A stretch of 64,000 nt of DNA from Nitzschia sp. DOCU1 (GCA_951394045.1 OX595996.1:868001-932000), one strand, 5' to 3'. Positions 18,529 through 30,584 are shown, numbered from the stretch's first letter. The notes: generated from the sequence alone by a model not told the origin. A program made the numbers and translations.

Positions 18529-21500
18529 ATGAAAGTTATAGTGCCCACACTCATTGTTGCTTCCGCAATGATCTTGTCCATCGCGGCTGCAAATGCCGAA
18601 ACCGTGAGTATTGAGCACGGCAGCAACCAGGGAACCTTATGAAGTTGAGCTACAGCAATCTCATTGAATCTCCTTTGTTTGTCGAATTGTCCACAGGAAC
18701 GCAAAGTCGTGCGACGTCGCCGCTTGATTCAAAGCGAAGAATGCATCCTCAGCAAACTGGAGAAGCAATTTGAAGACAACTCGAGCGAAGTCAAGTGGCA
18801 GTGCGAGCTCACCGATGCTGATGCCGCAAACGCCGGAAAGAGATTTGTTGATATCGAAGGATTGGATGAGGCAGAATTAGAAAACATGCGAAGCGGCGTC
18901 AGCACTTTGCTCGCGGACGGAGCAACAATTGCTAACGGTAAGCTGAGTGTTCCAAAGGGATCCAAGAAATCTTTCGGAAAGGCCGAGCCGAGAGGCCCGG
19001 CTGCAAAAGGAAAACAAAGCAAGAGCAGCGGAGCTGGCCAAACCCAGCGGAACTTGGCGCCATACCAAGACCAACACCTTGTGCTGGCTGTTCGGGTCAA
19101 AGCCAACGACAGTACCACCACAGCCACGACCACCACCATCAGCGACGAAATCTTTGGAACATCTGGCGACATCGTTAATCTAAGAGAAAGGATCCAGTCA
19201 TGCTCTTACGGTGAAATGACCATGGAACCATTCAACGGAGTATCCACCAAGGGCCCGCAGATTTCAAACGGTGTTGTAGAAGTGGCTGTAAACATCAACG
19301 TCAATGGTAAAGACGATGGAGTTGTCAAAGACGCTATCGTCGCTGCTCTAGAAGGATCGCTTGGTAATCTTGCAAATCAATTCGACCATGTCATGCTGTG
19401 TCTGCCTCCTGGAACGGCGGGTAGCTGGATTGCTTACGGTGAGTCTCCTATGATGCCCATGTATACTTTGTCGTCAGCAATATCCTTACAATTGATATCG
19501 GCCGTGCCTGAAGCCTACATGGGGAGCTGGCTTTCCGTTTACAACAACAATTGGTGTACCTATCCAAGTGCCCAGGTTCACGAGGTACGTTAATCGCATA
19601 GACGAAATGGACAGCAAACATTCCCGAATGACAAATTCTAACGACGCTTGCCATAATAGGTGGGTCATAACCTCAACTTGGATCACGCATGGGAGGGAGG
19701 AGTTGAGTACGATGATCAAACCGGGATGATGGGATACAGTTACTCTGAAGATACCACGTACATGTGCTACAACCCAGCCAAAAGCTGGCAACTGGGATGG
19801 TACAATAACAAGCGCGAGTCCTTGAACTTCCGCAAACGTGGAGGATTCAACGGAAAGCTCATCGGAGTCACTGACTACCAGCACACGGCGGGCACAGGAA
19901 TGTACGTCAACGTCAAGGTCGACAGCTCAACGCCAACGGATGTCTATATTGGGTTCAATCGTAAAGCAGGCATCAACAGCGGGACAAAGGAGGCTGCAAA
20001 TCAGGTGACCGTGACGACCCAAACAGCCCAGCAAGAGTCTGAACTGGTGGGCAGGCTTAGCCAAGGAGCCACCCATACCATCTCCAACTTTGATGGGACG
20101 GGCAAGAAACTGTTCGTCAAGGTCAACCAGATCAATACGGCAGCCAGCCCTCCCTTCGCTGATGTCGACATTTACCTTGAAGGCTGCCCTCCTGGTACTT
20201 GTGGTGCGGCCTGTAACTCGTGCTGCGCCAACTCGGACTGCAACCAAGCAAATGCTTGTGCGGTTGGCACGTGCCAAGCAGGCACTTGCAGCTATGATAC
20301 ATCCGCTTGCCCTGGCAACTTCGTTCTGAAGCTCAAAACTGATAGCTACCCAAGTGAGACGTCGTTTCAAGTCACCGACCAATGCAACGGAGGAGTGGTC
20401 AAGGTGTCCCGCAGCTCGTATCCGAACGCCAATACACTTTACACAAACTCGGCTACCCTCGGTCAATCATGGTACAAGCTGACTGTGCGAGATTCTTACG
20501 GTGAGTCCCTGTTGTCGCGATTGAAATGTGCAATCTTGAAACTTTACTTACATTGAGTGATTTACCATTTGTCACAACAGGTGATGGGCTGTGCTCTTCT
20601 AAAGGGTGCAGCGATTTCACAGCGACCTTTGACGGGGTGGAAATAGCGTCCGATGGTGGCGACTTCAACGACGATATTTCTTTCTTCTTCGGAACGAAAT
20701 GTGGCTCTACACCCGCGACGCCCGCACCAGTGGCACCTACACCTTCACCGGTGAGCCCCACGCCTGCTCCAGTAACCCCAACGCCAGCTCCTGTGACTCC
20801 AACACCCGCTCCGGTGACCCCAACACCAGCTCCTGTCACCCCAACACCCGCACCAGTAACCCCAACGCCAGCTCCTGTCACTCCAACACCCGCCCCAGTG
20901 ACGCCAACGCCGGCTCCAGTCACTCCAACACCCGCCCCTGTGACGCCAACACCGGCTCCAGTCACACCGACACCTGCACCAGTGACCCCAACACCGGCTC
21001 CAGTCACACCAACACCCGCTCCAGTGACCCCAACACCGGCTCCTGTGACTCCAACGCCAGCTCCTGTCAATCCGAGCCCGGCGCCAGTTGCCCCGACACA
21101 ATCCAGCTTTGTTTTGCAATTGACGACCGATGCATATTCCTCGGAAACAAGCTGGGCCGTCAAGGATGTATGCAATGGTAACGCCATTGTCCTTTCGGGT
21201 GGCCCGTATGCCCAAGACAACACGCTAATGGTTGAGACGGGCAACCTCCCTGTGTCGAGCACGTATGCGTTGTATATGTACGATGAATATGGGGACGGAT
21301 TGTGCTCATCCTATGGATGCTCCTCGTATTCTGCAACATTTCAAGGAGTCCAAGTGGCTTCAGGGTCCGACTTTGACTATGTTGAGATTCATGTCTTTGG
21401 AACACCATGCCCATCATCCGGTCTCAGCTTGATCGATGAAGGCAACAACCCTGGCCCTCACAGTGAATGTGCAGGTGAATGCGATTCCGATTCCGAATGC

Positions 21501-22393
21501 GCCGTAAGTTTCAGAATATGCACGCCTTGATTGACTGGGCACAACAACTCACTCGTTCTACTTGCCACACTCAACAGGGCGACTTGGTTTGCTTCCAACG
21601 AAATGGTTTGGAAACAGTTCCCGGTTGTCTGGGATCAGGCACCAGCTCCGATGATTATTGCTACAAGCATTATGCCACCTATGGACCGCTTGTTTTCGTA
21701 GGAGATGGTCTAACTGGCCTTGGTGTCTGTCAAGGCGATTGCGACTCGGACAGTGATTGTCTTGGCGACCTCAAGTGTTACCAGCGCGGTAGCGGTCCTG
21801 TTCCTGGATGTCAAGGCACTGACTTTGTCAATGAGGATTTCTGTTACGACCCAACGCAAGGAATGGGTTCTCCAGCCACTACTACTGCTCCTTCTCCAGT
21901 ATCTAATCCAACCAATGCGCCCATCAGTGCTCCGGCCACTTGGCAGACCATTTTTCAAGATGACTTTGAAAGTGGTTTTGACGACTTTCAAGGCAGTGGT
22001 GGCAAGGAGTCCAAGATCAGTGATAGTCCAGGGCGCACTGGAGCGAGTAGTTTGGAGATCAAGGATGACAAATCAACCTCCTATGCAAGTACTCCCGCTT
22101 CGTACGATGTCACCGCATACACCACCGCCAAGGCAACCTTCTCGTTCTACACCAAGGAAGTTGACCTTGGTGAATCGTTTTACTTGGAATACAAGTCCGA
22201 CGTCAACCCGAACTGGACAACTGCGGCTACCTTGACATTCGGCTCGAATTGGAATCTAAATGACAGCTGGGAAGATCTTTCGGTGGAATGGAATCTTGGT
22301 AATGCCAATTCCATTTCCCTCCAAATTCGAACTGGCTTTGATGAGGGCAGGGAAAAGATTTATATTGACAGTTTCACACTCGAAGGAAAGTAA
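18529..22393 (+). CDS. Gametolysin-like secreted metalloprotease (M11 family), copy C, longest form
   Basis: Six exons: 18529-18603, 18697-19438, 19514-19584, 19660-20500, 20581-21503, 21578-22393; 3468 nt, 1155 aa, no stop. Signal peptide, RRRR, zinc motif HEVGHNLNLDH split by intron 3, Cys-rich part and first GDGLCSS domain are as in the others. The Pro-Thr linker is the longest (about 19 heptads). A second GDGLCSSYGC domain follows, then two Cys modules (CAGECD...PGC...DYCY and CQGDCD...PGC...DFCY), then a C-terminal module of a second type (WQTIFQDDFESGF) shared with D. An intron falls between ECA and GDLVC in the first Cys module; gene E has no intron there. Extracellular action is inferred. 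Confidence 0.88.
20715..21090 (+). repeat. 21-bp minisatellite coding Pro-Thr heptads (gene C)
   Basis: About eighteen to nineteen tandem units, with silent variation between units (CCAACGCC, CCAACACC and similar). This is the largest array in the window. Confidence 0.9.
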
Positions 22394-22404
22394 AAGAGAT
22401 ACCG

Positions 22405-22706
22405 TCATGACGACGGAAGGGCTACAAAAAAGAGTAGATAACAAGAAACAAATTTAGATTGAATACATACACACAAAGCACGGTCAACTGGCGAAACAAA
22501 GACTTACCCTTATTGCCTGATGTGGTCATGATTCTATCGAATCTTTCAGGTTCGTCGCTATACCACCGCTGCATTTCCTCGCCCGTATTCGCTCCCTGTC
22601 AAGAGTGCGGAGATGCTGCAAACCATCTTGCATGAAACAACAACCAAATTCCCCTCCGTTGACTATCTGTAGTAAGAACACTCACGGCATTCAAAGCGGC
22701 ATCCAT
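22405..22706 (-). CDS. Possible small spliced gene of 41 codons, convergent to gene C
   Basis: Three putative exons on the minus strand, 22706-22686, 22595-22508 and 22421-22405, joined by GTGAGT...ACAG and GTAAGT...TTGTAG introns, read without interruption from ATG to TGA (41 aa; GEEMQRWYSDEPERFDRI in the middle). The same arrangement, with every splice site kept, is present downstream of gene D. It is unrecognised. It may be the end of a once larger gene, as an in-frame TGA lies shortly upstream. The stop lies only 12 bases from the gametolysin C stop. Confidence 0.35.
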
Positions 22707-23363
22707 TGAGATTGACGCAACGACTTCTCGTGGTGTGAATCATGTCATGATGATCGTCTCGCATCTCCTCCCTCTCTCTTCTCATCCTTCGCATAACAGC
22801 GATGAGGACACACGGCAAGACCGCCCGTGATGTCAGGACTACATTAGAATCGAACTAGTCGTCTTTCGTTGGCTCCTTATGTCCGTCTGTCGGTCTGGCC
22901 GATTTCGCTTTTACGCTCATCGAGACACATCACACACTTTGCGATATCGTCGGTCCGTTTCACTACTGCATTATTGGTAAAATGAGACCGGGATCGTATT
23001 TTCTGGTAGCCCGGCCACGCAGTCTACGTCATCATACCCCATCCAAAATTGGAGTATTTGACCCATAGGATAAGGCGAGCGGGAGTATGAAAATGCAACG
23101 AGGGTCTCATTTGCAGTCGTATAAATATTGATGGAAATGAGACCCTACCACGAGAAAAAAGCGCTACACTCCTAAAAATGAGACCCAGTAGCTAAAAGAA
23201 GAGTTGTGACTATGCGTTAGCTCGGCATCCTTCGTTCTCAACCCCGAACCTTAGCAGAAGTAAAATACTACAATATTTAGGGTCGTCATTCATTGAATTC
23301 ATGGACGACCATTTTATAGTATCATAGCTGCCTATTAGACTACTAAGCCGGATCTAACGATGG
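22707..23363. other. Intergenic; end of C/D duplication and a cluster of GGTCTCATTT motifs
   Basis: No gene. Similarity to the region downstream of gene D ends near 22965. Beyond it AAATGAGACC or its complement occurs four times (22980, 23103, 23135, 23176), in alternating orientation at first. Confidence 0.5.
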
Positions 23364-24272
23364 CTATGGAGTTGCTCTACTACTAGAGCACAGAAAGGAA
23401 GAAGAAGCAATCATGATATATTCCCTGACCATTTCTCTAGTTCTACATCGCGCGGGCGTCCCCGTCTTGAGGCGTCCCAAGGCAAAATTGTGCTTGGCTA
23501 GCGTTTGGGCCAGTCCAACGGAAGGTGGTTCGACTTGTTCGGAATCTCGTAAATGCCTCCCGCCGCCGTATCGTTCATGGCCAATCATGAGGACACCTCT
23601 CAGAAAGGTTCCTGTGGTTATAACAACGGCTCGAGCGGATATTTCTTGACTAGACCCATCCGCTTTTTGCACGACAACACCCCGAATGCAAGCCTGACGA
23701 TTATGGGCCGGGACCTGATTGGTGGCTTCCATGGGAGCCATGGACTTGAGATTGTTATTGCCTACAGATTCGTCCAAAAGCAAATCCTGGGCAATCCCTT
23801 CCACTAGGTACAAACTGGGGACTTGGTGCAACTCACTTTGCATGGCAGCCTTGTACAAATCGCGATCCATTTGAGCTCTTGGTCCTCGCACTGCCGGTCC
23901 CTTGCGTCGATTTAACAGTCGATAGTGGATTCCACCTTCATTGGCCATTCGTCCCATGAGTCAATCCAAGGCCTCAATCTCACGTACGGTATCGAGGCGG
24001 CGTTGCGTGACGAGAGCCGTTCTGGCGCCAGTTCGGGCGGATGCCGCCGCCGCATCACAACCCGTGTGGCCCCCACCGATCACAATCAGGTCATAGTCCA
24101 CATGATCGTCTGTCGTATAAACTCGTAGAGCAGCAGATGACACTTGAGCTATTCTTGATAGTCTGGATAGGGGAGCCTGAAACGCCTGGGACGATCTTGT
24201 TAGTAGCCACAACATTGTCATCACCAGAGCACCTTGTTGCCAGGCTCTTCCACAGAAAATCCGATGCAACAT
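23364..24272 (-). pseudogene. mnmG: mnmG/gidA-like tRNA-modification enzyme, truncated and broken
   Basis: An N-terminal part recognisable as MnmG/GidA (MTO1), the FAD enzyme of wobble-uridine modification in organelles and bacteria. It has a presequence ending SSQAFQAP (diatom plastid type), dinucleotide-fold motif [12 protein letters not shown], then NRRKGPAVRGPRAQ, TTGTFLRGV and RLKTGTPAR. Three defects are visible. About 20 family residues after RRLDT (the GEMSCNPSIGG region) are missing. An in-frame TGA interrupts EALD/LMGR where Gly is expected (GGA to TGA). The sequence ends soon after RLKTGTP, about one third of the usual 600-plus residues. A functional copy must exist elsewhere. Confidence 0.85.
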
Positions 24273-24552
24273 GTCCCGCCGCGCTCCGATGCTGCCGACT
24301 GACGCGTCGTTGCGCGAGATGTGGTGTCGATGCGTAGTGTGTTGGGCAGGTTACGTAGACTTTGTACTAAGGTCTACAGGGTCTCATGTACGGTGATATT
24401 TTTTTGAGGTACGGTCGCAGTACTATACCCCTGATTTTGGTTAGTGTCTCCTTCGGGAAAGCAATGCTGACAGGCATGGTGGCATCAAATGTTTGTCAAA
24501 ATAGGGTATTGACAGCGGAAGGTGGACGATGAAGCCTGGGGCGAGGTGCAGT

Positions 24553-24794
24553 GGCTTGGGTCAGGGTAAAGTGATTGCGATAGGGGCAACCGAGGTTGAA
24601 AACAACAAAGAGTTGCGTTCTGAACGGCTTGATTAGCTCTGTTGATGTGCGTGTCGTGTAAACGGTGAGCTAATCAAGTTTATGCGTCTACAAGTGTCCA
24701 TGGGCGATGGGATTGCCAGGGGAACGGTGAAATGGGCGCGCGTCGGCCGATCCAACGGGCGCGCCGGCCGGGAGACCGGCCTGGGGAATCAACA
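24553..24794 (-). repeat. Second copy of the decayed copia LTR with junction hairpin
   Basis: LTR 24640-24794 (155 bp, TGTTGA...TCAACA) plus about 85 bases of internal sequence to 24553, nearly identical to 1680-1920. The left end is joined to unrelated DNA beside the mnmG fragment. It was probably copied together with the flanking dispersed repeat. Confidence 0.75.
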
Positions 24795-25131
24795 ATGGGA
24801 GCGATGTAAGTATGGGCCATCGGAGCATTGGGCCCGTCGGAGCCAGACGTGGACCATAAATAATACCCCAGATGCATTATTATTAAGAAACGTATTGGGC
24901 GTGATGATAGCATAAATTTGAAAAGCTAAAATTCCCCTCGAGCATCTTGGATGTTCCTCCAACGAAGAGAACGGGAACAAGATATCCTGTAATAATTCCG
25001 GTGTGACTTCAATGTTTCAGTCCCCGTCCTTTCCAAATAGATACAAGTACTGCCGGAAGTTACATCGAGGAGATCCCAGCCTCGCTATTGATAGTATCGC
25101 GCATCTCGGGTGCTTGAATGGTAATACTACC
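24795..25131 (+). repeat. Dispersed noncoding repeat, second direct copy
   Basis: Nearly the same as 1921-2237, including the stretch ending GGTAATACTAC, where both copies end and different sequences follow. It carries a 17-bp insertion relative to the first copy near 24965. Confidence 0.7.
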
Positions 25132-26210
25132 GACGGCCATCGTTTGCAGAGTAGCATGTCTTGCATGCATTGCACCGGTACCTCATGACGATGCACCACA
25201 TTGGGCGTCCAGTAGTAAACACTGGGAAGAGCGTCTGATTTTTTGAAAAGTTCGTCCTGTCATGAACTAGAAAATTATTTGCACCACTTGCAAGCTTGCA
25301 GTTGTAGCACAATAGTTTAGCAGAGGGATATGCAACCTTCCAGTCGATGTGCAAGATGGAAGTGCCTTCAAGAGCATGGTAGTAAGGGCTGCAGTCGTCA
25401 TTCTGCTTGGAAGAAGTGGCGATAGGTCTCCATCGCTTCAAGTGCCTTGATTGTCTCGGGGACAGGAATGCTAGTATCTGCCGGCTTCTTGTGCTCGATG
25501 ACGGAGCAAATGTAGTCGGCAAGCAGCCCAACTGCTGGTGGGTATTTCTTGGCACTAAGCCACTGATATTCTTCGCCCTTCTTGAATTTACTAATCCTAG
25601 AATCGACTTCGCGGCGAAGATTTGTGGGATTCGCAAGACTCTTTGCCATACGCAATGGTAAAGAATGAACCATCTTTCGCCCTGTTTCTCTTTTTGCAAA
25701 GAAGCCACAGAATCCAAAAGTAGTGCGATTACTACCTGTACTGGTACTGGCGACGGCAGCACGATTTAGCTGTAGATTGCGGGCTGCTTCTCGTTCCACA
25801 AACACAGTTTGCTCCGAAAGTCCCTTCCTCCTGCGATTCTTTGAACACAGCCTGTGGTGCGGCCGCTTTGGGATACGTAGTTTTGGCTTGGAATCAAGGC
25901 GTGCATTGAACGCCTTCGTCTTACAAATGATGCAGTGGAGAACTGGATCAAAGGCCAATCCACCATCAATTTCGTATTGCCGCCCGTGTTTTGCTTTGAA
26001 CCGTGATGCTTTTTTCCTTGCCTTGGCATTCGCACCGATTCGTTTCTGCGATTGGATGCCCATTGTCGCTGCCGCAGTTACTACAGTGTTGTCGATAGCA
26101 CTAGTAGCTGCAGCAACACCATTTTGTGAAAGAGGAAGCCGTGGTGGCCTCAGGTAAGGGTTGATGATGCATCTTGTTGAAGTAGTAGCCGCTGTCATCA
26201 TCTCGTTCAT
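25127..26210 (-). pseudogene. Zinc-ribbon repeat ORF (transposon-type, unassigned), one frameshift
   Basis: From ATG 26210 a frame of 270 codons runs to TGA at 25398, carrying a HCIICKTKA Cys pair, a basic HHRLCSKNRRRK region and a helical C-terminal part. The likely continuation is in the next frame from about 25400 (SPYYHALEG, HIDWKV, LCYNCKL, a NFLVHDRTNFSKN block, CIVMRYRCNACKTCY) and ends where the dispersed repeat begins at 25131. The HDRTNFSKN and CxxC spacing resembles a zinc-binding domain common in repeated diatom and other algal ORFs (possibly DUF6729-like; not verified). A single-base shift and a truncated end make it a relic. Confidence 0.55.
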
Positions 26211-26452
26211 TACGGAATCTCAATCAATGTGACAGTCGCAATGGGAAATGGGTGCATTTGTTTTCGTTGTGGGCACCCTTTTGTGGAGGGAAAAGCATGC
26301 CTTGCTCGACTTTGAATCTATGTATGAATTTAATTGTGTCGTGTTAATATTTGAAGGTCTTCCGATTAGGCACGAGGACACTATTAAGACACCATTAATA
26401 TGAAATGATTGGCTGGAACTTCTGCCTGAATACTTTACATCCCTGCAGGGTT
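26211..26452. other. Unassigned spacer
   Basis: I see no gene or repeat in this AT-rich stretch. It ends at the abrupt start of the C-type upstream duplicate. Confidence 0.4.
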
Positions 26453-27089
26453 CGTGGAGCTATTTATCTGTCCCGTTCTCGTTGAAGGAACATCCAAGAT
26501 GCTCGAGGGAAGTTTTAGCTTGTCAAATTAATTTTTATGCTATCACGCCCAATACGTTTCTTGATGCATTTTAGGGTAATATATATGCTGTCCGCTAGCT
26601 AGGGGAACCAAGAACCCTCCACGCACGTCGGGCTCCAAAGGGCCCATTCTCTGCTACTGCATCCACTTGTTACTTAACGTCTGAATATAATTTGCGACTG
26701 CATGTTAGGATTGTAATAGTGCTTGCCAGAGCAAACTATCGTATCTATACCAAATGCAAAGCATATGTAACTGGACAGAGTCATCAAAATGATTCCAGGG
26801 CAACGCGGATTGCAGCCCCCTTCTATTTATCGATTTATGCATCAGGCAAGACCGCACCCGTCGAACCACACCCTTCTTTCCTAGCTCTGACAAAAGCAAA
26901 AAGGAAACTCCGAACATAAGAAATACAATCTCACAAAAATCTGAAACCGCCCCCGTTCTGAGCCCGAGACACAAACTCCAAATTGATAGGAAATATGACG
27001 AAAGACTTTCTGTTGACAATCTCACAAAAATCTGAAACGATCGGCCCCCATTCTATCATTCTGAGCCTGAGAAAGCATACTACACTACT
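26453..27089 (+). promoter_or_regulatory. Chimeric upstream region of gametolysin D
   Basis: 26453-26975 matches the upstream region of gene C (17995-18523), including part of the dispersed repeat. From about 26975 to the start codon it matches gene B (13985-14103). The switch occurs at AAACT, common to both parents. Confidence 0.75.
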
Positions 27090-29933
27090 ATGAAACTAGC
27101 AACAGTGCCCGCACTCATTGTTGCTTCTGTAATCTTATCCCTTTCAGCTGCAAATGCCGACACCGTGAGTATTGAACATGCTAGCAACAACCAGGAAATG
27201 TTATGAAGCTACAATAATCTCATTGAATCTCCTTTGTTTGTCGAATTGTCCACAGGAACGCAAAGTCGTGCGACGTCGCCGCTTGATTCAAAGCGAAGAA
27301 TGCATCCTCAGCAAACTGGAGAAGCAATTTGAAGACAACTCGAGCGAAGTCAAGTGGCAGTGCGAGCTCACCGATGCTGATGCCGCAAACGCCGGAAAGA
27401 GATTTGTTGATATCGAAGGATTGGATGAAGAAGATTTAGAAAACATGCGAAGTGGCGTCAGCACTTTGCTCGCGGACGGAGCAACAATTGCCAACGGTAA
27501 GCTGAGTGTTCCAAAGGGGTCCAAGAAATCTTTCGGAAAGGCCGAGCCGAGAGGCCCGGCTGCAAAAGGAAAACAAAGCAAGAGCAGCGGAGCTGGCAAA
27601 ACCCAGCGTGACTTGGCGCCATACCAAGACCAACACCTTGTGCTGGCTGTTCGGGTCAAAGCCAACGACAGTACCACCACAGCTAATACCACCACAATCG
27701 GCGACAAAGTCTTTGGAACATCTGGCGACATCGTGAATCTAAGAGAAAGGATCCAGTCATGCTCTTATGGTGAAATGACCATGGAACCATTCAACGGAGT
27801 ATCCACCAAGGGCCCGCAGATTTCAAACGGTGTTGTAGAAGTGGCTGTAAACATCAACGTCAATGGTCAAGGCGATGGAGTTGTCAAAGACGCTATCGTC
27901 GCTGCTCTAGAAGGATCGCTTGGTAATCTTGCAAATCAATTCGACCATGTCATGCTGTGTCTGCCTCCTGGAACGGCGGGTAGCTGGATTGCTTACGGTG
28001 AGTCTCCTATGATGCCCATGTATACTTTGTCGTCAGCAATATCCTTACAATTGATATCGGCCGTGCCTGAAGCCTACATGGGTGGCTGGCTTTCCGTCTA
28101 CAACAACAATTGGTGTACCTATCCAAGTGCCCAGGTTCACGAGGTACGTTAATCGCATAGACGAAATGGACAGCAAACATTCCCGAATGACAAATTCTAA
28201 CGATGCTTGCCCTAATAGGTGGGTCATAACCTCAACTTGGATCACGCATGGGAGGGAGGAGTTGAGTACGATGATCAAACCGGGATGATGGGATACAGTA
28301 ACTCTGAAGATACCACGTACATGTGCTACAACCCAGCCAAAAGCTGGCAACTGGGATGGTACAATAACAAGCGCGAGTCCTTGAACTTCCGCAAGCGTGG
28401 AGGATTCAACGGAAAGCTCATCGGAGTCACTGACTACCAACACACGGGAGCCGCAGGAATGTACGTCAACGTCAAGGTCGACAGCTCAACGCCAACGGAT
28501 GTCTATATTGGGTTCAATCGTAAAGCAGGCATCAACAGCGGGACAAAGGAGGCTGCAAATCAGGTGACCGTGACGACCCAGACAGCCCAACAAAACTCTG
28601 AACTGGTGGGCAGGCTTAGCCAAGGAGCCACCCATACCATCTCCAACTTTGACGGGACGGGCAAGAAACTGTTCGTCAAGGTCAACCAGATCAATACGGC
28701 AGCCAGCCCTCCCTTCGCTGATGTCGACATTTACCTTGAAGGCTGCCCTCCTGGTACTTGTGGTGCGGCATGTAACTCGTGCTGCGCCAACTCGGACTGC
28801 AACCAAGCAAATGCTTGTGCGGTTGGCACGTGCCAAGCAGGCACTTGCAGCTATGATACATCCGCTTGCCCTGGCAACTTCGTTCTGAAGCTCAAAACTG
28901 ATAGCGATCCAAGTGAGACGTCGTTTCAAGTCACCGACCAATGCAACGGAGGAGTGGTCAAGGTGTCCCGCAGCTCGTATCCGAACGCCAATACACTTTA
29001 CACAAACTCGGCTACCCTCGGTCAATCATGGTACAAGCTGACTGTGCAAGATTCTTTCGGTGAGTCCCTGTTGTCGCGATTGAAATGTGCAATCTTGAAA
29101 CTTTACTTACATTAAGTGATTTACCATTTGTCACAACAGGTGATGGGCTGTGCTCTTCTAGTGGGTGTGGGGATTTCACAGCGACATTTGACGGGGTGGA
29201 AATAGCGTCCGATGGTGGCGACTTCAACAACGATATTTCTTTCTTCTTCGGAACGAAATGCGGCTCTACACCCGCGACGCCCGCACCAGTGGCACCTACA
29301 CCCTCACCGGTGAGCCCCACGCCTGCTCCAGTAACCCCAACGCCAGCTCCTGTGACTCCAACACCCGCTCCGGTGACCCCAACACCAGCTCCTGTCACCC
29401 CAACACCCGCACCAGTAAACCCAACGCCAGCTCCAGTCACTCCAACACCAACCAATGCGCCCATCAGTGCTCCGGCCACTTGGCAGACCATTTTTCAAGA
29501 TGACTTTGAAAGTGGTTTTGACGACTTTCAAGGCAGTGGTGGCAAGGAGTCCAAGATCAGTGATAGTCCAGGGCGCACCGGAGCGAGTAGTTTGGAGATC
29601 AAGGATGACAAATCAACCTCCTATGCAAGTACTCCTGCTTCGTACGATGTCACCGCATACACCACCGCCAAGGCAACCTTCTCGTTCTACACCAAGGAAG
29701 TTGACCTTGGTGAATCGTTTTACCTGGAATACAAGTCCGACGTCAACCCGAATTGGACAACTGCGGCTACCTTGACATTCGGCTCGAATTGGAATCTAAA
29801 TGGCAGCTGGGAAGATCTTTCGGTGGAATGGAATCTTGGTAATGCCAATTCCATTTCCCTCCAAATTCGAACTGGCTTTGATGAGGGCAGGGAAAAGATT
29901 TATATTGACAGTTTCACACTCGAAGGAAAGTAA
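27090..29933 (+). CDS. Gametolysin-like secreted metalloprotease (M11 family), copy D
   Basis: Exons 27090-27164, 27256-27997, 28073-28143, 28219-29059, 29140-29933, all GT-AG; 2523 nt, 840 aa, no stop. The signal exon is B-like (MKLATVPALIVASVILS), while intron 1, exons 2-4 and their introns are C-like. Zinc motif HEVGHNLNLDH, MMGYS, Cys-rich part and one GDGLCSS domain are present. The linker has about eight heptads and passes directly into the C-type terminal module (WQTIFQDDFESGF). The second GDGLCSS domain and Cys modules of C are missing, so D looks like C with a deletion inside the linker region. Extracellular location is inferred. Confidence 0.88.
29280..29455 (+). repeat. 21-bp minisatellite coding Pro-Thr heptads (gene D)
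   Basis: About eight units. The right end joins ACCAATGCGCCCATCAGTGC, which in gene C lies after the Cys modules, marking the deletion junction. Confidence 0.85.
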
Positions 29934-29944
29934 AAGAGATACCG

Positions 29945-30249
29945 TCATGACGACGGAAGGGCTACAAAAAAGAGTAGATAACAAGAAACAAATTTAGATT
30001 GAATACATAGTACACACAAAGCACGGTCAACTGGCGAAACAAAGACTTACCCTTATTGCCTGATGTGGTCATGATTCTATCGAATCTTTCAGGTTCGTCG
30101 CTATACCACCGCTGCATTTCCTCGCCCGTATTCGCTCCCTGTCACGAGTGCGGAGATACTGCAAACCATCTGGCATGAAACAACAACCAAATTCCCCTCC
30201 GTTGACTATCTGTAGTAAGAACACTCACGGCATTCAAAGCGGCATCCAT
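29945..30249 (-). CDS. Possible small spliced gene of 41 codons, second copy
   Basis: Exons 30249-30229, 30138-30051 and 29961-29945 on the minus strand, with the same GT-AG boundaries and the same predicted 41-residue product as the copy next to gene C. It was copied with the gametolysin, so conservation alone does not prove function. It is unrecognised. Confidence 0.35.
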
Positions 30250-30584
30250 TGAGATTGACGCAACGACTTCTCGGGGTGTGAATCATGTCATGATGATCGT
30301 CTCGCATCTCCTCTCTCTTCTCATCCTTCGCATAACAGCGATGAGGACACACGGCAAGACCACCCTTGACGTCAAGACTACATTAGAATCGAACTAGTCG
30401 TCTTTCGTTGGCTCCTTATGTCCGTCTGTCGGTCTGGCCGATTTCGCTTTGCGCTCATCGAGACACATCACACACTTTGCGATATCGTCGGTCCGTTTCA
30501 CTACTACAGTACTATCCCTCCTCGTCGTCCTACTGCAGCGTCGATAGATTCGATCATTCAGCGCGGGTGTGAATAGTAGTAGTC

